From positions 1-55,272 of the forward strand of contig NZ_BAFB01000004.1 of the NCBI RefSeq assembly GCF_000248075.1: a stretch of DNA of 55,272 nucleotides, in the 5' to 3' direction. Below are positions 32,748 to 41,892 of the stretch, piece after piece; the stretch's first letter is position 1, and the number at the start of each line of letters is the position of its first letter. The position numbers were made by a program, and so were the translations under genes. The stretch comes from Gordonia otitidis NBRC 100426. GTDB taxonomy: Bacteria > Actinomycetota > Actinomycetes > Mycobacteriales > Mycobacteriaceae. A model generated the notes under the pieces. The model did not search any database, was not told the origin of the DNA, and worked only from the letters and a program-made list of their open reading frames with translations.

Positions 32748-34574
32748 TCAGCTCTCCTGAAGGGTGCTCGCCGAGACCGGCGGCGTACTCTCGTCGATCT
32801 GTTTGCCGGTGCGCAGGCGATTGTCGACGTAGTTGACGAAGTGGGTCAGCGGAATGGTCAGACACAGGTACACGATGCCCGCGGCAACCAGTGGCGACAG
32901 ATTCCCGGTCTGCGCGTTGAGATCTCGGCCGACCGCGAAGAGCTCGCGTTGGCTGGCCAGAAGACCGAGGAAATAGATCAGCGAGCTGTCCTTGATGAGA
33001 CTGATGAACTGATTGACCAGGGCAGGTAGGACCCGACGTACGCCCTGCGGGACGACGACCAATCGCATCGACTCACGGTAGGAGAATCCGATGGCGCGCG
33101 ATGCCTCCAATTGTCCGGCGTCGACGCTCTGAATGCCCGAGCGGAAGATCTCTCCGATATAGGCGGCCGCGAGCAGGCCGAGCGCGAAAGCGCCCAACCA
33201 GTACGGGTTGTTGCCCGTCAGATTCTTGACCACCGGCCCTATCCCGAGACCCACGACCAGAATCACCACCACGGCGGGCAGCCCTCGGAAGATGTCGGTG
33301 TAGATGCGGGCGGGCCAGCGCAGCCAGCGGGATCGGGAGATCCCGGCGACGGCCAGTAGCATGCCGAGCACGATGCCGATCAGACCGGAAACCACCGACA
33401 GGATCAGCGTATTCGGCAGCCCCGTCTTGATCAGATCGGGGAACGCCTGCTTGTAGAGATCCCAGTCGAAGAACGTCGAGCGTAGTTGCGCGAGTGTGCT
33501 CTTCGGCTTCTCCGACGCACTCTCGTCGGGCTTCTTCGCCGCATTCTGCTTGGCGATGGCCGCGAAGTCGGGCAGCTGCGGCGCCGGTGCCGCCTTGCTT
33601 CCCGGCTTCCACCCCTTGGGCAGTTCGCGGGGCACCCAGTCGGAGTAGAGCTTGGCGTAGGTGCCGTCGGCGATGACGGCGTCGAGACCCGAGTTGAGGG
33701 CGGCCACCAGTTTCGGCTTGTCGGGTGCTACCGCCCACGCGACGAAGTTGTTGACGCTGAAGGTGTTTTCGATGATGGCGGTGCCGTCGCCTGGCTTGAC
33801 GGCGCCCTCGGCCTGCTGCGACGGCGCGACCCACGCATCGATCTGGCCGCTCTTGAGGTTCGCGTATGCCGTGGCATAGTCGGGAAACTTGACGGGCTCC
33901 AGGTGCAGGGTGTTGACGACGTAATCGTCTTGCACCGTGCCCTGGACGACGCCGATTCGGGTGTTCTGACCCAGACTGCCGAAGCCCTTGATGCTGCCTC
34001 CGGTCGGCGCGACCAGCGAGAAGTATCCGAAGTCGTATCCGTTGGTGAACGCGACAGTCCTGCGTCGCTCGTCCGTGGTCGTGATCGACGACGACCCGAC
34101 GTCGAAACGATGGTTGGCGACCTGGGCGAGCAGCCCGGAGAACTCGGTACCCGAGAACTCGATCCGGAGACCGAGTTTCGCGGCGATCGCTCTGAGCAGT
34201 TCATTGTCGAACCCGGTGAACGTGCCCTTGCCGTTCACGCAGATGCTGGGTCCGGCATCCGAGAGTGTGCCCACCGAGATCACGCCGGGCGTGCCCAGTC
34301 CCAGATCGTTGACGTTGATCTGATCCACTGGCGTGGTATCGGCAGTGGTGTATCGGTCCTCGCCGCCCTGCTCGGCGGCAGCGAGGTTGGTGGGTGCCGC
34401 CGACGCCGAATTCTGGCCCGGCGGTGAACAATTGTCGGCGGGCGCAGCCGACGCCAACGGCACGGGACTCATTGCGGCTGTCATCAACGCGACGAGTGCC
34501 ACGACCACTCCGAGGACGGATAGTCGGGCGGCTCGTGTCGTCGACTGCGTGGGTGCAGAACTCGTACGGCTCAC
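32748..34574 (-). CDS. Fused amino-acid ABC transporter substrate-binding protein and permease
   Basis: 608 residues from GTG 34574. Residues 1-45 are a signal-type hydrophobic segment ([18 protein letters not shown], then LASAAP). Residues about 65-330 are a family-3 solute-binding domain: [58 protein letters not shown] and [21 protein letters not shown] (in blocks). A Pro/Ala/Lys-rich linker (about 340-375) leads to a permease domain with about five helices and the EAA loop [22 protein letters not shown]. The binding domain is thus tethered to its own permease outside the membrane. Together with GlnQ it forms a complete importer, probably for glutamine, glutamate or arginine-type substrates. 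The binding domain has no lipobox because it is membrane-anchored. Confidence 0.92.
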   Translation of the reverse strand: MSRTSSAPTQSTTRAARLSVLGVVVALVALMTAAMSPVPLASAAPADNCSPPGQNSASAAPTNLAAAEQGGEDRYTTADTTPVDQINVNDLGLGTPGVISVGTLSDAGPSICVNGKGTFTGFDNELLRAIAAKLGLRIEFSGTEFSGLLAQVANHRFDVGSSSITTTDERRRTVAFTNGYDFGYFSLVAPTGGSIKGFGSLGQNTRIGVVQGTVQDDYVVNTLHLEPVKFPDYATAYANLKSGQIDAWVAPSQQAEGAVKPGDGTAIIENTFSVNNFVAWAVAPDKPKLVAALNSGLDAVIADGTYAKLYSDWVPRELPKGWKPGSKAAPAPQLPDFAAIAKQNAAKKPDESASEKPKSTLAQLRSTFFDWDLYKQAFPDLIKTGLPNTLILSVVSGLIGIVLGMLLAVAGISRSRWLRWPARIYTDIFRGLPAVVVILVVGLGIGPVVKNLTGNNPYWLGAFALGLLAAAYIGEIFRSGIQSVDAGQLEASRAIGFSYRESMRLVVVPQGVRRVLPALVNQFISLIKDSSLIYFLGLLASQRELFAVGRDLNAQTGNLSPLVAAGIVYLCLTIPLTHFVNYVDNRLRTGKQIDESTPPVSASTLQES

Positions 34575-34672
34575 CGGAGAACACTAGCCAGACAAGCGAG
34601 CGAAATCCCAAACGTTCGGCTCACGGTGAATGTAGAGGTGGTTCACGTCGCTGCTGATGACCGGTGACGCGG

Positions 34673-35020
34673 TTACGCAGTGTGCGTGCCGACGTTGATC
34701 ACCCGACCGTCCGACCCCCGGTAGAAGAATCGGGTGACACCCCAGGGTTCGTCGGTGAGCGGGTGCACGATCTCGAGTCCCGCAGCCCTCGCGTTCGCGA
34801 ACGCCTCGCGAACGTCGTCGACGAAAACCGACACGTCGGGGTTCACCGGCGCGGACGCGTCTTCGGTCATGACGCTGAGCTGATGCCCGTCGTCGTCTCC
34901 CAGGGTCACGATCCAGCCGTGATCCATGAGGACACGCAGCCCGAGCACCTCGGAGTGCTCTGCCACGGATCGGCGGAGATCAGCGACGGTTAGATTGGGA
35001 ACCACTCGATCAACACGCAT
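34673..35020 (-). CDS. VOC family protein (glyoxalase/bleomycin-resistance fold)
   Basis: 115 residues; ATG 35020 has GGGAGAG seven bases upstream. It shows one full VOC module pair: VVPNLTVADLRRSVAEHSEVLGLRVLMD, then SVFVDDVREAFANARAAGLEIVHPLTDEPWGVTRFFYRGSDGRVINVGTH (blocks FVDDVREAF, DEPWGVTRF, DGRVINV). The usual metal positions (His near the start, Glu at the end) are not obvious: the start has P-N-L and the end I-N-V. It may be a non-metal member of the bleomycin-resistance/dioxygenase superfamily. No functional link to the upstream SDR gene or the downstream transporter is apparent. The 205-bp spacer to the SDR gene shows no recognisable signal. Confidence 0.85.
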   Translation of the reverse strand: MRVDRVVPNLTVADLRRSVAEHSEVLGLRVLMDHGWIVTLGDDDGHQLSVMTEDASAPVNPDVSVFVDDVREAFANARAAGLEIVHPLTDEPWGVTRFFYRGSDGRVINVGTHTA

Positions 35021-35225
35021 GCGTCCACTCTCCCATCGAGCTCTTTCTCATCACCTCATCTCACGGACTCGACGGAGGGGCCGCCGCTCGGGTGCGGCAA
35101 TGAACCCGTCGAGCGTCGTTGCCACGAAATAGACGATTCTGCGCATCGGACGATGGTCCCTTGGGCGACGCCGTCGCAGCCGAAGCACCATGAGAACCGC
35201 TGCGACACTGCCCTAACGTTGAGCC

Positions 35226-35969
35226 GTGGACACGAACAAGCCGGTGGCGCTGGTGACCGGCGCGACGTCGGGGATAGGCCTCGGCATTGCCCGCCATCTG
35301 GTGCAGGCCGGTTACCACGTGATACTGCACTCGCGGTCGTCGGTCGACGCAGGGCGGGCACTGGCTGCCGAACTGGTCGACGCCACGTATCTGCAGGCAG
35401 ATCTTGCGGACGACGAGCAGCGGGGTCGGCTCGTCGACGAGAGCATCCGTGTCGCCGGACGCATAGACGTATTGGTCAACAATGCAGGTATCAGCTCGGT
35501 GATACCGCATGCAGATCTGCAGGCAGCGTCGGCTCAGGTCTGGCGAGAGATGTTCGAAGTGAACGCGATTGCCCCTTTTCGGCTGGTAGCCGAGGCCGAA
35601 CCCCATCTACGCGCGGCAGCCGAGGACGGGCGACCGGCAGCCGTGGTGAACATCGCGTCCCACGCGGGAGTACGGCCGAAGGGAGCGTCGATCCCCTACG
35701 CGGCGAGCAAAGCTGCACTGATCCATACGACCCGACTTCTGGCGCTGACACTCGCGCCTGACATCCGGGTCAACGCCGTCGCGCCCGGTCTCGTCGATAC
35801 TCCGCTCACCGCGGAGTGGACCGACAGTCACACGCTGTGGCGTGAGCGGTCGCCCATGGGCAGACCGGCAGGCGTCGACGATGTCGCGAAAACCACTTTG
35901 GCGCTGATCGACTCGGACTACATCACCGGCGAGTGCGTGGTACTCGACGGCGGACTCGGCCTGACCTGA
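35226..35969 (+). CDS. Short-chain dehydrogenase/reductase, 3-ketoacyl-ACP reductase-like
   Basis: 247 residues from GTG 35226. Classical SDR motifs are TGATSGIG at 11-18 (NAD(P) binding), NNAG at 85-88, catalytic Ser145, Tyr158 and Lys162 (YAASKAAL), then VNAVAPGLVDTPLT and YITGECVVLDGGLGL at the C-terminus. Residues 36-39 (HSRSS) after the second beta strand favour NADP. The substrate is unknown; many such FabG-like SDRs act on sugars or acyl-thioesters. It stands alone; downstream is a 500-bp region with a decayed ABC-F fragment and hairpins before a tRNA gene. Confidence 0.9.
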   Translation: MDTNKPVALVTGATSGIGLGIARHLVQAGYHVILHSRSSVDAGRALAAELVDATYLQADLADDEQRGRLVDESIRVAGRIDVLVNNAGISSVIPHADLQAASAQVWREMFEVNAIAPFRLVAEAEPHLRAAAEDGRPAAVVNIASHAGVRPKGASIPYAASKAALIHTTRLLALTLAPDIRVNAVAPGLVDTPLTAEWTDSHTLWRERSPMGRPAGVDDVAKTTLALIDSDYITGECVVLDGGLGLT

Positions 35970-36022
35970 TCCGCTACACGGGCCCTAGATCCGGATTCGG
36001 TTCTGCGTAGCGTGAGTGATGC

Positions 36023-36181
36023 GTGGTGCGGTCAGACATTGACGTCGAAGCCCGGTTCGACCTCGAACAACTCGAGTCGGCGCCCGACTCGGTCGAGTGC
36101 GCGCTACAGCTGGTCACCCACGACCGCCGCATACTCGAGAAGGTGCACATCGACACGTGGTGGCACGTCGACGCGGGCGGT
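36023..36181 (+). pseudogene. Remnant of an ABC-F ATPase C-terminus
   Basis: About 53 codons read VEARFDLEQLESAPDSVE, CALQLVTHDRRILEKV and HIDTWWHVDAGG. This aligns with the last 45 residues of an ABC-F ATPase; the intact ABC-F at 30-32 kb reads IEQLESALESFDGAVLLVTHDRRM...LDTRWRVEDG at the same place. Both Walker motifs and all upstream domains are missing, and after DAGG the frame continues into unrelated sequence. It differs enough from the intact gene to be the tail of a second ABC-F gene rather than a recent copy of it. It lies between the SDR gene and tRNA-Pro. Confidence 0.62.
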
Positions 36182-36362
36182 TGTTGTGGAGTGAACCCGC
36201 CGGCGACCATGGTGCTCGTGTGGGGGCGGCAGACTTCTCGGCGATCTACCCTTGTGGGCGCAGCGCGACGTCCAGCGGATATGGAGCTCACCCGCACGAA
36301 GGACGCGCTGACCGCGGCACAGTACCGGTCTGCTCTACCCCTTTGAGCGGCAGTTTCACTTG
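36182..36362. other. Non-coding or decayed stretch between the ABC-F remnant and hairpins
   Basis: Short open frames cross this stretch on both strands, but none resembles a protein family or has a ribosome-binding site. Together with the remnant and hairpins it makes a gene-free gap of about 510 bp between the SDR gene and tRNA-Pro. I see nothing else in it. Confidence 0.5.
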
Positions 36363-36403
36363 CGGTTGCCCACACGCGCGGTATCCGCGCTTCTGGGCAA
36401 CCG
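36363..36403. repeat. Long two-part inverted repeat upstream of the tRNA-Pro terminator
   Basis: The outer arms CGGTTGCCCA and TGGGCAACCG are perfectly complementary, and inside them GCGCGG and CCGCGC pair across TAT. The 41-base element could be a terminator, a RIP-like repeat or a relic of an insertion boundary. It lies 38 bp beyond the tRNA terminator hairpin on the minus strand. Confidence 0.55.
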
Positions 36404-36440
36404 GAAACCTAGTTGCTCACCAACCGGTGATCCCGGAGAC

Positions 36441-36477
36441 GAGAAACCCCTTCCGATACTTGTCGGAAGGGGTTCTC
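36441..36477 (-). terminator. Hairpin terminator of tRNA-Pro
   Basis: ACCCCTTCCGA (36446-36456) pairs perfectly with TCGGAAGGGGT (36463-36473) across a short loop, with GAGA/TCTC extending the stem past one bulged A. It starts 5 bases after the tRNA 3' end on the minus strand, the normal place for a tRNA terminator. The T tract is short. Confidence 0.65.
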
Positions 36478-36481
36478 TTCG

Positions 36482-36555
36482 TCGGGCTGACAGGATTTGA
36501 ACCTGCGACCACTTGACCCCCAGTCAAGTGCGCTACCAAACTGCGCCACAGCCCG
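36482..36555 (-). tRNA. tRNA-Pro, anticodon GGG
   Basis: On the minus strand the 74-base sequence folds into a full cloverleaf: acceptor CGGGCTG/CAGCCCG, D stem GCGC/GCGC around AGTTTGGTA, anticodon stem CTTGA/TCAAG with loop CTGGGGG, giving anticodon GGG (reads CCC), and T arm GCAGG-TTCAAAT-CCTGT. The discriminator base is A, and CCA is not encoded. Followed closely by a strong hairpin. Confidence 0.96.
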
Positions 36556-36654
36556 TTGCCCTCTCGCGAGGGCCTCGACAACATTAGCGGACACCGACGG
36601 CTCGACGCTAATCGCCTGGTCGGAGCGCCGTCCCACTCGATCCCACCGCCAGCC

Positions 36655-36713
36655 ACCTCATCTGTGTGCCGCTACCTTCGGCGGTGCTGAAGGTAGCTGC
36701 GCACAGATGAGGT
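36655..36713 (-). terminator. 25-bp-arm hairpin downstream of der
   Basis: The arms 36655-36679 and 36689-36713 are complementary at 23 of 25 positions, with a 9-base loop (GGCGGTGCT). The hairpin starts 50 bp after the der stop codon on the minus strand, so it probably ends the rluB-cmk-der transcript. No T run follows. The unusually long stem could also mark a dispersed palindromic repeat. Confidence 0.5.
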
Positions 36714-36762
36714 AAGGAGACCCGGACGCGGCGGCCCGATCACAACACCCCGCGCCCTTCGC

Positions 36763-38211
36763 TCAGCGCTTGCGACGGTCCCGCTTGTCGCGCACGCGCA
36801 CGTTGATCCGCACGGGCGAGCCGTCGAAGTTGAATTCCTCGCGCAGCCGTCGCTCCAGGAAGCGCCGATACCCCGCCTCGAGGAACCCCGTGGTGAACAG
36901 CACGAAGGTCGGGGGCCGCACCGACGCCTGGGTGGCGAACAGCACGCGCGGCTGTCGTCCGCCGCGCAGCGGTGGCGGATTCGACGCGATGACGTCCTTG
37001 AGCCAGTTGTTGAGCTGACCGGTGGAGACACGCTTGTCCCACGATTCCAGCGCACCTTCGAGTGCGGGCACCAGCTTCTGCACCGCGCGTCCGGTCATCG
37101 CCGAGATGTTGACCCGACGCGCCCACGGAACGCGTGCGAGTTCGCGGTCGATCTCCTTGTCGAGCTGGTAGCGACGATCCTCGTCGACCAGATCCCACTT
37201 GTTGAAGGCGATCACCAGCGCGCGTCCTGTCTCGATGATCAGCGACAGCACACGCAGGTCCTGTTCGGTGATCGGCTGCGACGCGTCGATCAGCAGGATC
37301 GCGACCTCGGCGGCCTCGAGAGCCGACCGCGTGCGCAGCGACGCATAGTATTCGTGCCCGCTCGCGGTATGCACCTTGCGACGCAGACCGGCTGTGTCGA
37401 CGAACAGCCATGGCCTGCCATCGAGTTCGACGACCTCGTCGACGGGGTCGACGGTGGTGCCCGCGACGTTGTCGACCACCGAGCGATCCGAGCCCGCGAG
37501 CTTGTTCAACAGAGAACTCTTGCCGACATTCGGCTTACCCACCAGTGCGACACGACGCGGGCCGCCGAACGCGGGTGCCGACTCACGGGGCGTCTCGGGC
37601 ATCTTCTCGAGGATCACGTCCAGCAGGTCACCCGCTCCCCTGCCGTGCGCGGCCGACACCGTGTGCGGCTCACCGAGTCCCAAGGACCACAACGATGCCG
37701 CTTCGGCTTCGAGCTTCTCACTGTCGACTTTGTTGGCCACCAAGATCACCGGAGTCTTCGACCGGCGCAGAACACGTGCGACCGCCTCGTCCGTCGAGGT
37801 GGCACCGACGGTGGCGTCGACCACGACGACGATCACGTCAGCCGTCTCCATCGCCGACTCCGCCTGCCTGGCAACGGCCTGCTGCAGACCCTTGGCATCC
37901 GGCTCCCACCCGCCGGTGTCGACGACGGTGAACCGGTGCCCCGACCACGACGCCGAATACGACACGCGGTCGCGAGTCACACCGGGAATGTCCTCGACGA
38001 CGGCCTCACGGCGACCGAGGATGCGGTTGACCAGAGTGGACTTGCCCACGTTCGGTCGGCCGACGATGGCGACGACGGGGAGACGTTCGGGTTCGCCGCC
38101 CTCCTCTCCGAGATCGAAGTCGGTGATCTCCCAGTCTGATTCGTCCGACCAGACCCCGTCCCCCGGTTGTGCGGTCACATCGGTTGTCACGAAATCATCG
38201 TGCTCGGTCAC
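36763..38211 (-). CDS. der: Ribosome-assembly GTPase Der (EngA)
   Basis: 482 residues from GTG 38211, which overlaps the cmk stop codon (GTGA). Two GTPase domains in tandem define Der. Domain 1 has GRPNVGKS (51-58), DTGGWE and NKVDSEKL; domain 2 has [10 protein letters not shown] (about 224), DTAGLRRKV and [10 protein letters not shown]. They are followed by a KH-like C-terminal domain ([34 protein letters not shown] in blocks). The first 40 residues are an acidic extension ([18 protein letters not shown]), usual in actinobacteria. Der acts in maturation of the 50S ribosomal subunit. It is last in the coupled rluB-cmk-der run and is followed by a strong hairpin. Confidence 0.96.
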   Translation of the reverse strand: MTEHDDFVTTDVTAQPGDGVWSDESDWEITDFDLGEEGGEPERLPVVAIVGRPNVGKSTLVNRILGRREAVVEDIPGVTRDRVSYSASWSGHRFTVVDTGGWEPDAKGLQQAVARQAESAMETADVIVVVVDATVGATSTDEAVARVLRRSKTPVILVANKVDSEKLEAEAASLWSLGLGEPHTVSAAHGRGAGDLLDVILEKMPETPRESAPAFGGPRRVALVGKPNVGKSSLLNKLAGSDRSVVDNVAGTTVDPVDEVVELDGRPWLFVDTAGLRRKVHTASGHEYYASLRTRSALEAAEVAILLIDASQPITEQDLRVLSLIIETGRALVIAFNKWDLVDEDRRYQLDKEIDRELARVPWARRVNISAMTGRAVQKLVPALEGALESWDKRVSTGQLNNWLKDVIASNPPPLRGGRQPRVLFATQASVRPPTFVLFTTGFLEAGYRRFLERRLREEFNFDGSPVRINVRVRDKRDRRKR

Positions 38212-38906
38212 ACGGCACCTCCGGTTCGTGTCTGGACCAGTCCGGCAAGTTCGTCGAGAACCTTCTCGAGTGACAGATCACTGGTGTCGACGATGACGGC
38301 GTCGTCTGCTGGCCGCAACGGCGATACGGTGCGCGTCGAGTCGAGATGGTCACGGCGATTCACGCTGTCGAGAACCTTGTCGAAATCGCTGTCGCGTCCG
38401 GCGGCGAGGTTCTGCCGATGTCGTCGCAGCGCTCGCGCCTCCGGCGTCGCCGTCAGGAATATCTTGACCTGTGCGTCGGGAAAGACGACTGTCCCGATGT
38501 CACGACCCTCGACGACAACGAAATCATTGACAGCATGGAGTCGTTGCAGCGCAACCATTTTCGTTCGGACGGCGGGTACAGCCGACACCGCTGACACAGC
38601 ATTGGTCACCTCGTCGGTCCGTATCGGCCCGGACACGTCGACACCGTCGAGCAGCACGTGGGATCCGCCGGAGCCATCTGCGCGCAGTTCGATCTCGGCG
38701 TCGGACACAACGGAGGCGATGTCATCCGGTGCGTCAAGTGCGACTCCGGCGCGCAGCACCGCCAGGGTTGCCGCCCGGTACATCGCTCCGGTGTCGAGGT
38801 AGTGCGCACCAACGCGCTGGGCAAGAACCTTGGAGACACTGGACTTTCCGGTCCCGGTGGGTCCGTCGATCGCGATGACGCGCGAGGCGATCGAGGGGTC
38901 GCTCAC
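38208..38906 (-). CDS. cmk: Cytidylate kinase
   Basis: 232 residues from GTG 38906, overlapping the rluB stop by 4 bp. The P-loop is [14 protein letters not shown] (14-27), then [18 protein letters not shown] (NMP binding), [22 protein letters not shown], and the LID region [15 protein letters not shown]. The product phosphorylates CMP and dCMP with ATP. Length matches actinobacterial Cmk. It couples upstream to rluB and downstream to der; this trio is conserved as Rv1711-Rv1713 in M. tuberculosis. Confidence 0.95.
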   Translation of the reverse strand: MSDPSIASRVIAIDGPTGTGKSSVSKVLAQRVGAHYLDTGAMYRAATLAVLRAGVALDAPDDIASVVSDAEIELRADGSGGSHVLLDGVDVSGPIRTDEVTNAVSAVSAVPAVRTKMVALQRLHAVNDFVVVEGRDIGTVVFPDAQVKIFLTATPEARALRRHRQNLAAGRDSDFDKVLDSVNRRDHLDSTRTVSPLRPADDAVIVDTSDLSLEKVLDELAGLVQTRTGGAV

Positions 38907-40069
38907 AATCCCACCGCCTTGTAGAGCGCGCCGACCTCGTCGCGTCCGAGTACCCGCAGAGTGCCGGGACGCTGCTCACCGAGAGCTACATTGCCGATGT
39001 GCGTACGCACCAGCGAGGTGACCGGGAACCCGACAGCTTCCATGAGCCGACGCACGATCCTGTTACGCCCCTCGTGCAGGGTGATACGTACCAGCGACTG
39101 TCCGTCGTTGACGTCCATCACGGTGAACGCGTCGACGGCGACGGGTCCGTCATCGAGTTCGACGCCGTCACGCAGCGTGCGCGACAACGCGCGCGGGACT
39201 TCGCCCTTGACCGTCGCGAGATAGGTCTTGGGTACCTCGAAGGACGGGTGCATCAATCGGTGCGCGAGTTCGCCGTCGTTGGTGAGTAGCAGCAGGCCTT
39301 CGGTCTCGGCGTCGAGTCGGCCCACGTGGAAGAGGCGCTGACCCGACATGACGCGTTCTGCGACGATGTCGCCGACGCAGGGGCGGCCCTGGTCGTCGGC
39401 CATCGTCGACTGCCAACCCTTGGGTTTGTTGAGCGCAAGGTACTGCCTGGTCTCGTCGATGATGACGCGCGCACCGTCGACGCGGATGACAGCGGTGTCG
39501 GGGTCGATCCGCAGGCCCTGTTCGGTGACGACCTCACCGTCGACCTCGACGCGACCGGCAGCGATCATCTCCTCGGCGCCGCGCCGCGACGCGACGCCTG
39601 CCTGCGCGAGCACCTTCTGCAGGCGCACGCCGTCGTCGACGTACGTCGCATGACCGCTCTCGTCAGCGCCGACCTGGTGGCGGGCGGGACGGGCGTTGTT
39701 CAGCCTGATACGACCAGCTTCGACGTCGGGCGTCGAGCGACCCTTCCGGTGCTGCTTCTTCGCGGAGGGCTGCTGTACTCGGCCGGTACCAGCGGGAATG
39801 CTGCGGCCACTTGCGGATCGACCTGAGGCACCTCGCCCGGTTCCCGCCTTGCCGCCGGCGGTCCTGCCGGAGGAAGCGCGACCCGAGCCGCCCTTGGCGC
39901 CTGTCGACCGCTGGCCGCGCGGATCGTCGCCCGCAGTGTTCTTGCGGTCGGTGTTCTTACGGTTCGAGTTCTTTCGATCTGTGTTGTTTCGATCAGGGTT
40001 TTTTCGGTCGGTGCGTCCCGCATTTCTCCTGCGGTCGCCCGGTGTGCCGTCACGGCTAGCGGATGCCAT
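38903..40069 (-). CDS. rluB: 23S rRNA pseudouridine synthase (RluB family) with repetitive basic N-terminus
   Basis: 388 residues. Residues 1-130 are low-complexity: repeated DRKNT/NRKNT units, then Gly/Ser/Arg-rich sequence. The enzyme part begins with an S4 domain ([33 protein letters not shown] in blocks), then [13 protein letters not shown], and the catalytic block [27 protein letters not shown] with the Asp near residue 252, followed by [20 protein letters not shown]. These are the signs of the RluB/RsuA family, which modifies uridine in 23S rRNA (helix 89 region). The extension is longer than in M. tuberculosis Rv1711 and is coded by 15-bp DNA repeats; it may aid RNA binding. It follows scpB by 3 bp. 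Confidence 0.93.
   Translation of the reverse strand: MASASRDGTPGDRRRNAGRTDRKNPDRNNTDRKNSNRKNTDRKNTAGDDPRGQRSTGAKGGSGRASSGRTAGGKAGTGRGASGRSASGRSIPAGTGRVQQPSAKKQHRKGRSTPDVEAGRIRLNNARPARHQVGADESGHATYVDDGVRLQKVLAQAGVASRRGAEEMIAAGRVEVDGEVVTEQGLRIDPDTAVIRVDGARVIIDETRQYLALNKPKGWQSTMADDQGRPCVGDIVAERVMSGQRLFHVGRLDAETEGLLLLTNDGELAHRLMHPSFEVPKTYLATVKGEVPRALSRTLRDGVELDDGPVAVDAFTVMDVNDGQSLVRITLHEGRNRIVRRLMEAVGFPVTSLVRTHIGNVALGEQRPGTLRVLGRDEVGALYKAVGL
39939..40013. repeat. Five imperfect 15-bp tandem repeats coding the RluB N-terminus
   Basis: Units start at 39939, 39954, 39969, 39984 and 39999, each beginning TT(C/G/T)TT.CG.T on the plus strand. On the minus strand each codes a DRKN(T/P/S)-type pentapeptide. 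The units are more AT-rich than the surroundings because of Lys and Asn codons. Confidence 0.85.
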
Positions 40070-40072
40070 ATG

Positions 40073-40963
40073 TCAGTCCTGGTCGTCGATGGTTGCTCCC
40101 GACGAGGTGCCGGGTATGTCGTCTCCCTTTGAGTCTGACCGCCCACCGCTCAGTTTGGCGAATCGCGGGTCGGACGAGAGCTCTTCGTCGAGGTCGTCGA
40201 TGACGTCGACGTCGGGCAGCAGCGGGGCCAGGTCGGGCAATTCACCGAGAGACGCCAAACCCAGGCGCTCGAGAAACAGCTCGGTGGTGCCGTAGGTGGT
40301 GGCGCCCGACGCCGGATCGGAGCCGACCTCGTTGATGAGTCCGCGGGCCACGAGCGTGCGGATCACGCCGTCGACATTCACGCCCCGGATCGCGCTGACG
40401 CGTGCCCGGCTGACGGGCTGCCGGTACGCGATCACGGCGAGTGTTTCGAGAGCCGCGCGCGTGAGCTTCGACCTGGCGCCGTCGAGCAGCAGCCGCTCGA
40501 CGTACGGCGCGTATTCGGCGCGCGTGTAGAACCGCCAACCGTCGCCTGCGAACCGGAGATCGAAGCCGCTACGCGCCTCGGTCAGTTCCGCAGCCATGCC
40601 GGTGAGCATCGCGTGGACACGCGAGCGGTCGTCACCCACAGCGGTGGCCAGTTCGTCAGCGGTGACCGGCGTGTCGACAACCAGCAGCACGGCTTCGAGC
40701 GCAGAACGCAGCCGGTCGTCGTCGAGGACAGGCTCGGCCTCGACCTCGTCGACACCGATCTCGCCGACGTCGAGCGCGGTCTGCCCAGCTCCGGGCAATT
40801 CCGCTCCGGTCGATTCTGTCTCGGCGGGCGCTGTCTCGGTGGGTTCTGTCTCGGCGGGTTCCGCAGCGGGGTATTCGGCGTTGCTCGGTTCCGCAGCGGT
40901 GTGCCCCTCGTCGGTCGGTTCGACAGCGTCCGTGGAGCCCGACTCCTCGTCGACGTCGGTCAT
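40073..40963 (-). CDS. scpB: Segregation and condensation protein B
   Basis: ATG 40963 overlaps the scpA stop (ATGA) and is preceded by GGAGGA; 296 aa. The first 80 residues are acidic and repetitive (TETAPAETEST-type Glu/Thr/Pro/Ala). The winged-helix core follows: LRSALEAVLLVVDTPVTADELA, GWRFYTRAEYAPYVERLL, LTRAALETLAVIAYRQPVSRARVSAIRGVNVDGVIRTL (in blocks) and TTYGTTELFLERLGLASLGELPDL, all diagnostic for ScpB. ScpB dimers bind ScpA and SMC to form the bacterial condensin. A 60-residue acidic tail ends the protein. It sits in the coupled parA-scpA-scpB run. Confidence 0.95.
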   Translation of the reverse strand: MTDVDEESGSTDAVEPTDEGHTAAEPSNAEYPAAEPAETEPTETAPAETESTGAELPGAGQTALDVGEIGVDEVEAEPVLDDDRLRSALEAVLLVVDTPVTADELATAVGDDRSRVHAMLTGMAAELTEARSGFDLRFAGDGWRFYTRAEYAPYVERLLLDGARSKLTRAALETLAVIAYRQPVSRARVSAIRGVNVDGVIRTLVARGLINEVGSDPASGATTYGTTELFLERLGLASLGELPDLAPLLPDVDVIDDLDEELSSDPRFAKLSGGRSDSKGDDIPGTSSGATIDDQD

Positions 40964-41892
40964 TCGTAGTCCTCCGCTTTCTCCATACGCAGATCGTCGG
41001 TGTCGCGCTCGCCCGTCCACGACACCTGCAGCTCGCCGAGCGCCTCCGGCTGTTCGAAGACGACAGCGCGTTCGCGGAACAGTTCGAGCAAGCCGAGGAA
41101 ACTGCCGACCACTTCGAGGCCGTTCACGCAGTCGGCGACGAGGACTCGGAATGTGAGCCACTCGCCGGGCGCTGCGGAGAGCAGCGTGGCCATGCGACGC
41201 GCCTGACCCGGCACCGAGACCCTGTGCATGTCGTGGAGGTGGTCGAGGCCGACCGTGGGTACCGGACGCGGAGTGAGTGCCGCGACCGCCACCTCGGCGA
41301 AGCCGTCGGCGTCGACGCCGAGTGTCACCTCGGGCAGCAGGTCGGTGAACCTCTGCTCCAGCGACACAGCACGTGGGTAGCGCTGGAGTGCCGCCGCTTC
41401 GAGTTCCCCGAACAGCGCTGCGACCTGCTTGTACGCGCGATACTGCAGAAGTCGGGCGAAGAGCAGGTCGCGCGCTTCGAGCAACGCGAGATCCTCCGGG
41501 TCGTCGACCTCGCCGGTCGGCAGCAATCGCGCTGCCTTGAGATCGAGCAGCGTCGCTGCGATGACCAGGAACTCCGTGGTCTGTTCGAGACCGAGCTGAG
41601 AGCCCATCTCGCGTGTGTATGCGATGAACTCGTCGGTCACGGCGTGCAGTGCGACCTCGGTGACATCGAGTCGGTGCTGGCTGATGAGATTCAGCAGCAG
41701 ATCGAACGGACCCTCGAAGTTCGCGAGTTTGACCCGGAACCCCGGTTCCTGGTTCTGCTCATCAACGTTGTTCTGCTCAGCAACGGTCCCCGACGCTTCC
41801 TCGCGTGCGACGTCGGCGCTCTCGGCGCCCGATCTGTCGACGACGGTCCCGGCGTCGACGGTCCCCGCGTCTGCGGTGCCGGCCTCGGTCAT
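40960..41892 (-). CDS. scpA: Segregation and condensation protein A
   Basis: ATG 41892 overlaps the parA stop (ATGA); 310 aa. An N-terminal Ala/Thr/Glu-rich segment of about 50 residues leads to the kleisin domain: FRVKLANFEGPFDLLLNLISQHRLDVTEVAL (in blocks), YTREMGSQLGLEQTTEFLVIAATLLDLKAARLLP, and LLQYRAYKQVAALF. The C-terminal winged helix contains EWLTFRVLVADCVNGLEVVGSFLGLLELFRERAV. ScpA bridges the SMC heads. The gene is coupled on both sides, upstream to parA and downstream to scpB. Confidence 0.95.
   Translation of the reverse strand: MTEAGTADAGTVDAGTVVDRSGAESADVAREEASGTVAEQNNVDEQNQEPGFRVKLANFEGPFDLLLNLISQHRLDVTEVALHAVTDEFIAYTREMGSQLGLEQTTEFLVIAATLLDLKAARLLPTGEVDDPEDLALLEARDLLFARLLQYRAYKQVAALFGELEAAALQRYPRAVSLEQRFTDLLPEVTLGVDADGFAEVAVAALTPRPVPTVGLDHLHDMHRVSVPGQARRMATLLSAAPGEWLTFRVLVADCVNGLEVVGSFLGLLELFRERAVVFEQPEALGELQVSWTGERDTDDLRMEKAEDYE

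Noticed and set aside
35974..36375. Minus-strand open frame of 133 codons after the SDR gene
   Set aside because: No motif or ribosome-binding site; the plus strand of the same stretch carries a recognisable ABC-F remnant.
36482..36555. tRNA-Pro as an integration site for a genomic island
   Set aside because: No integrase, no repeated tRNA 3' end within the window, and der with its syntenic neighbours follows directly. Only the small ABC-F remnant and palindromes hint at past change.
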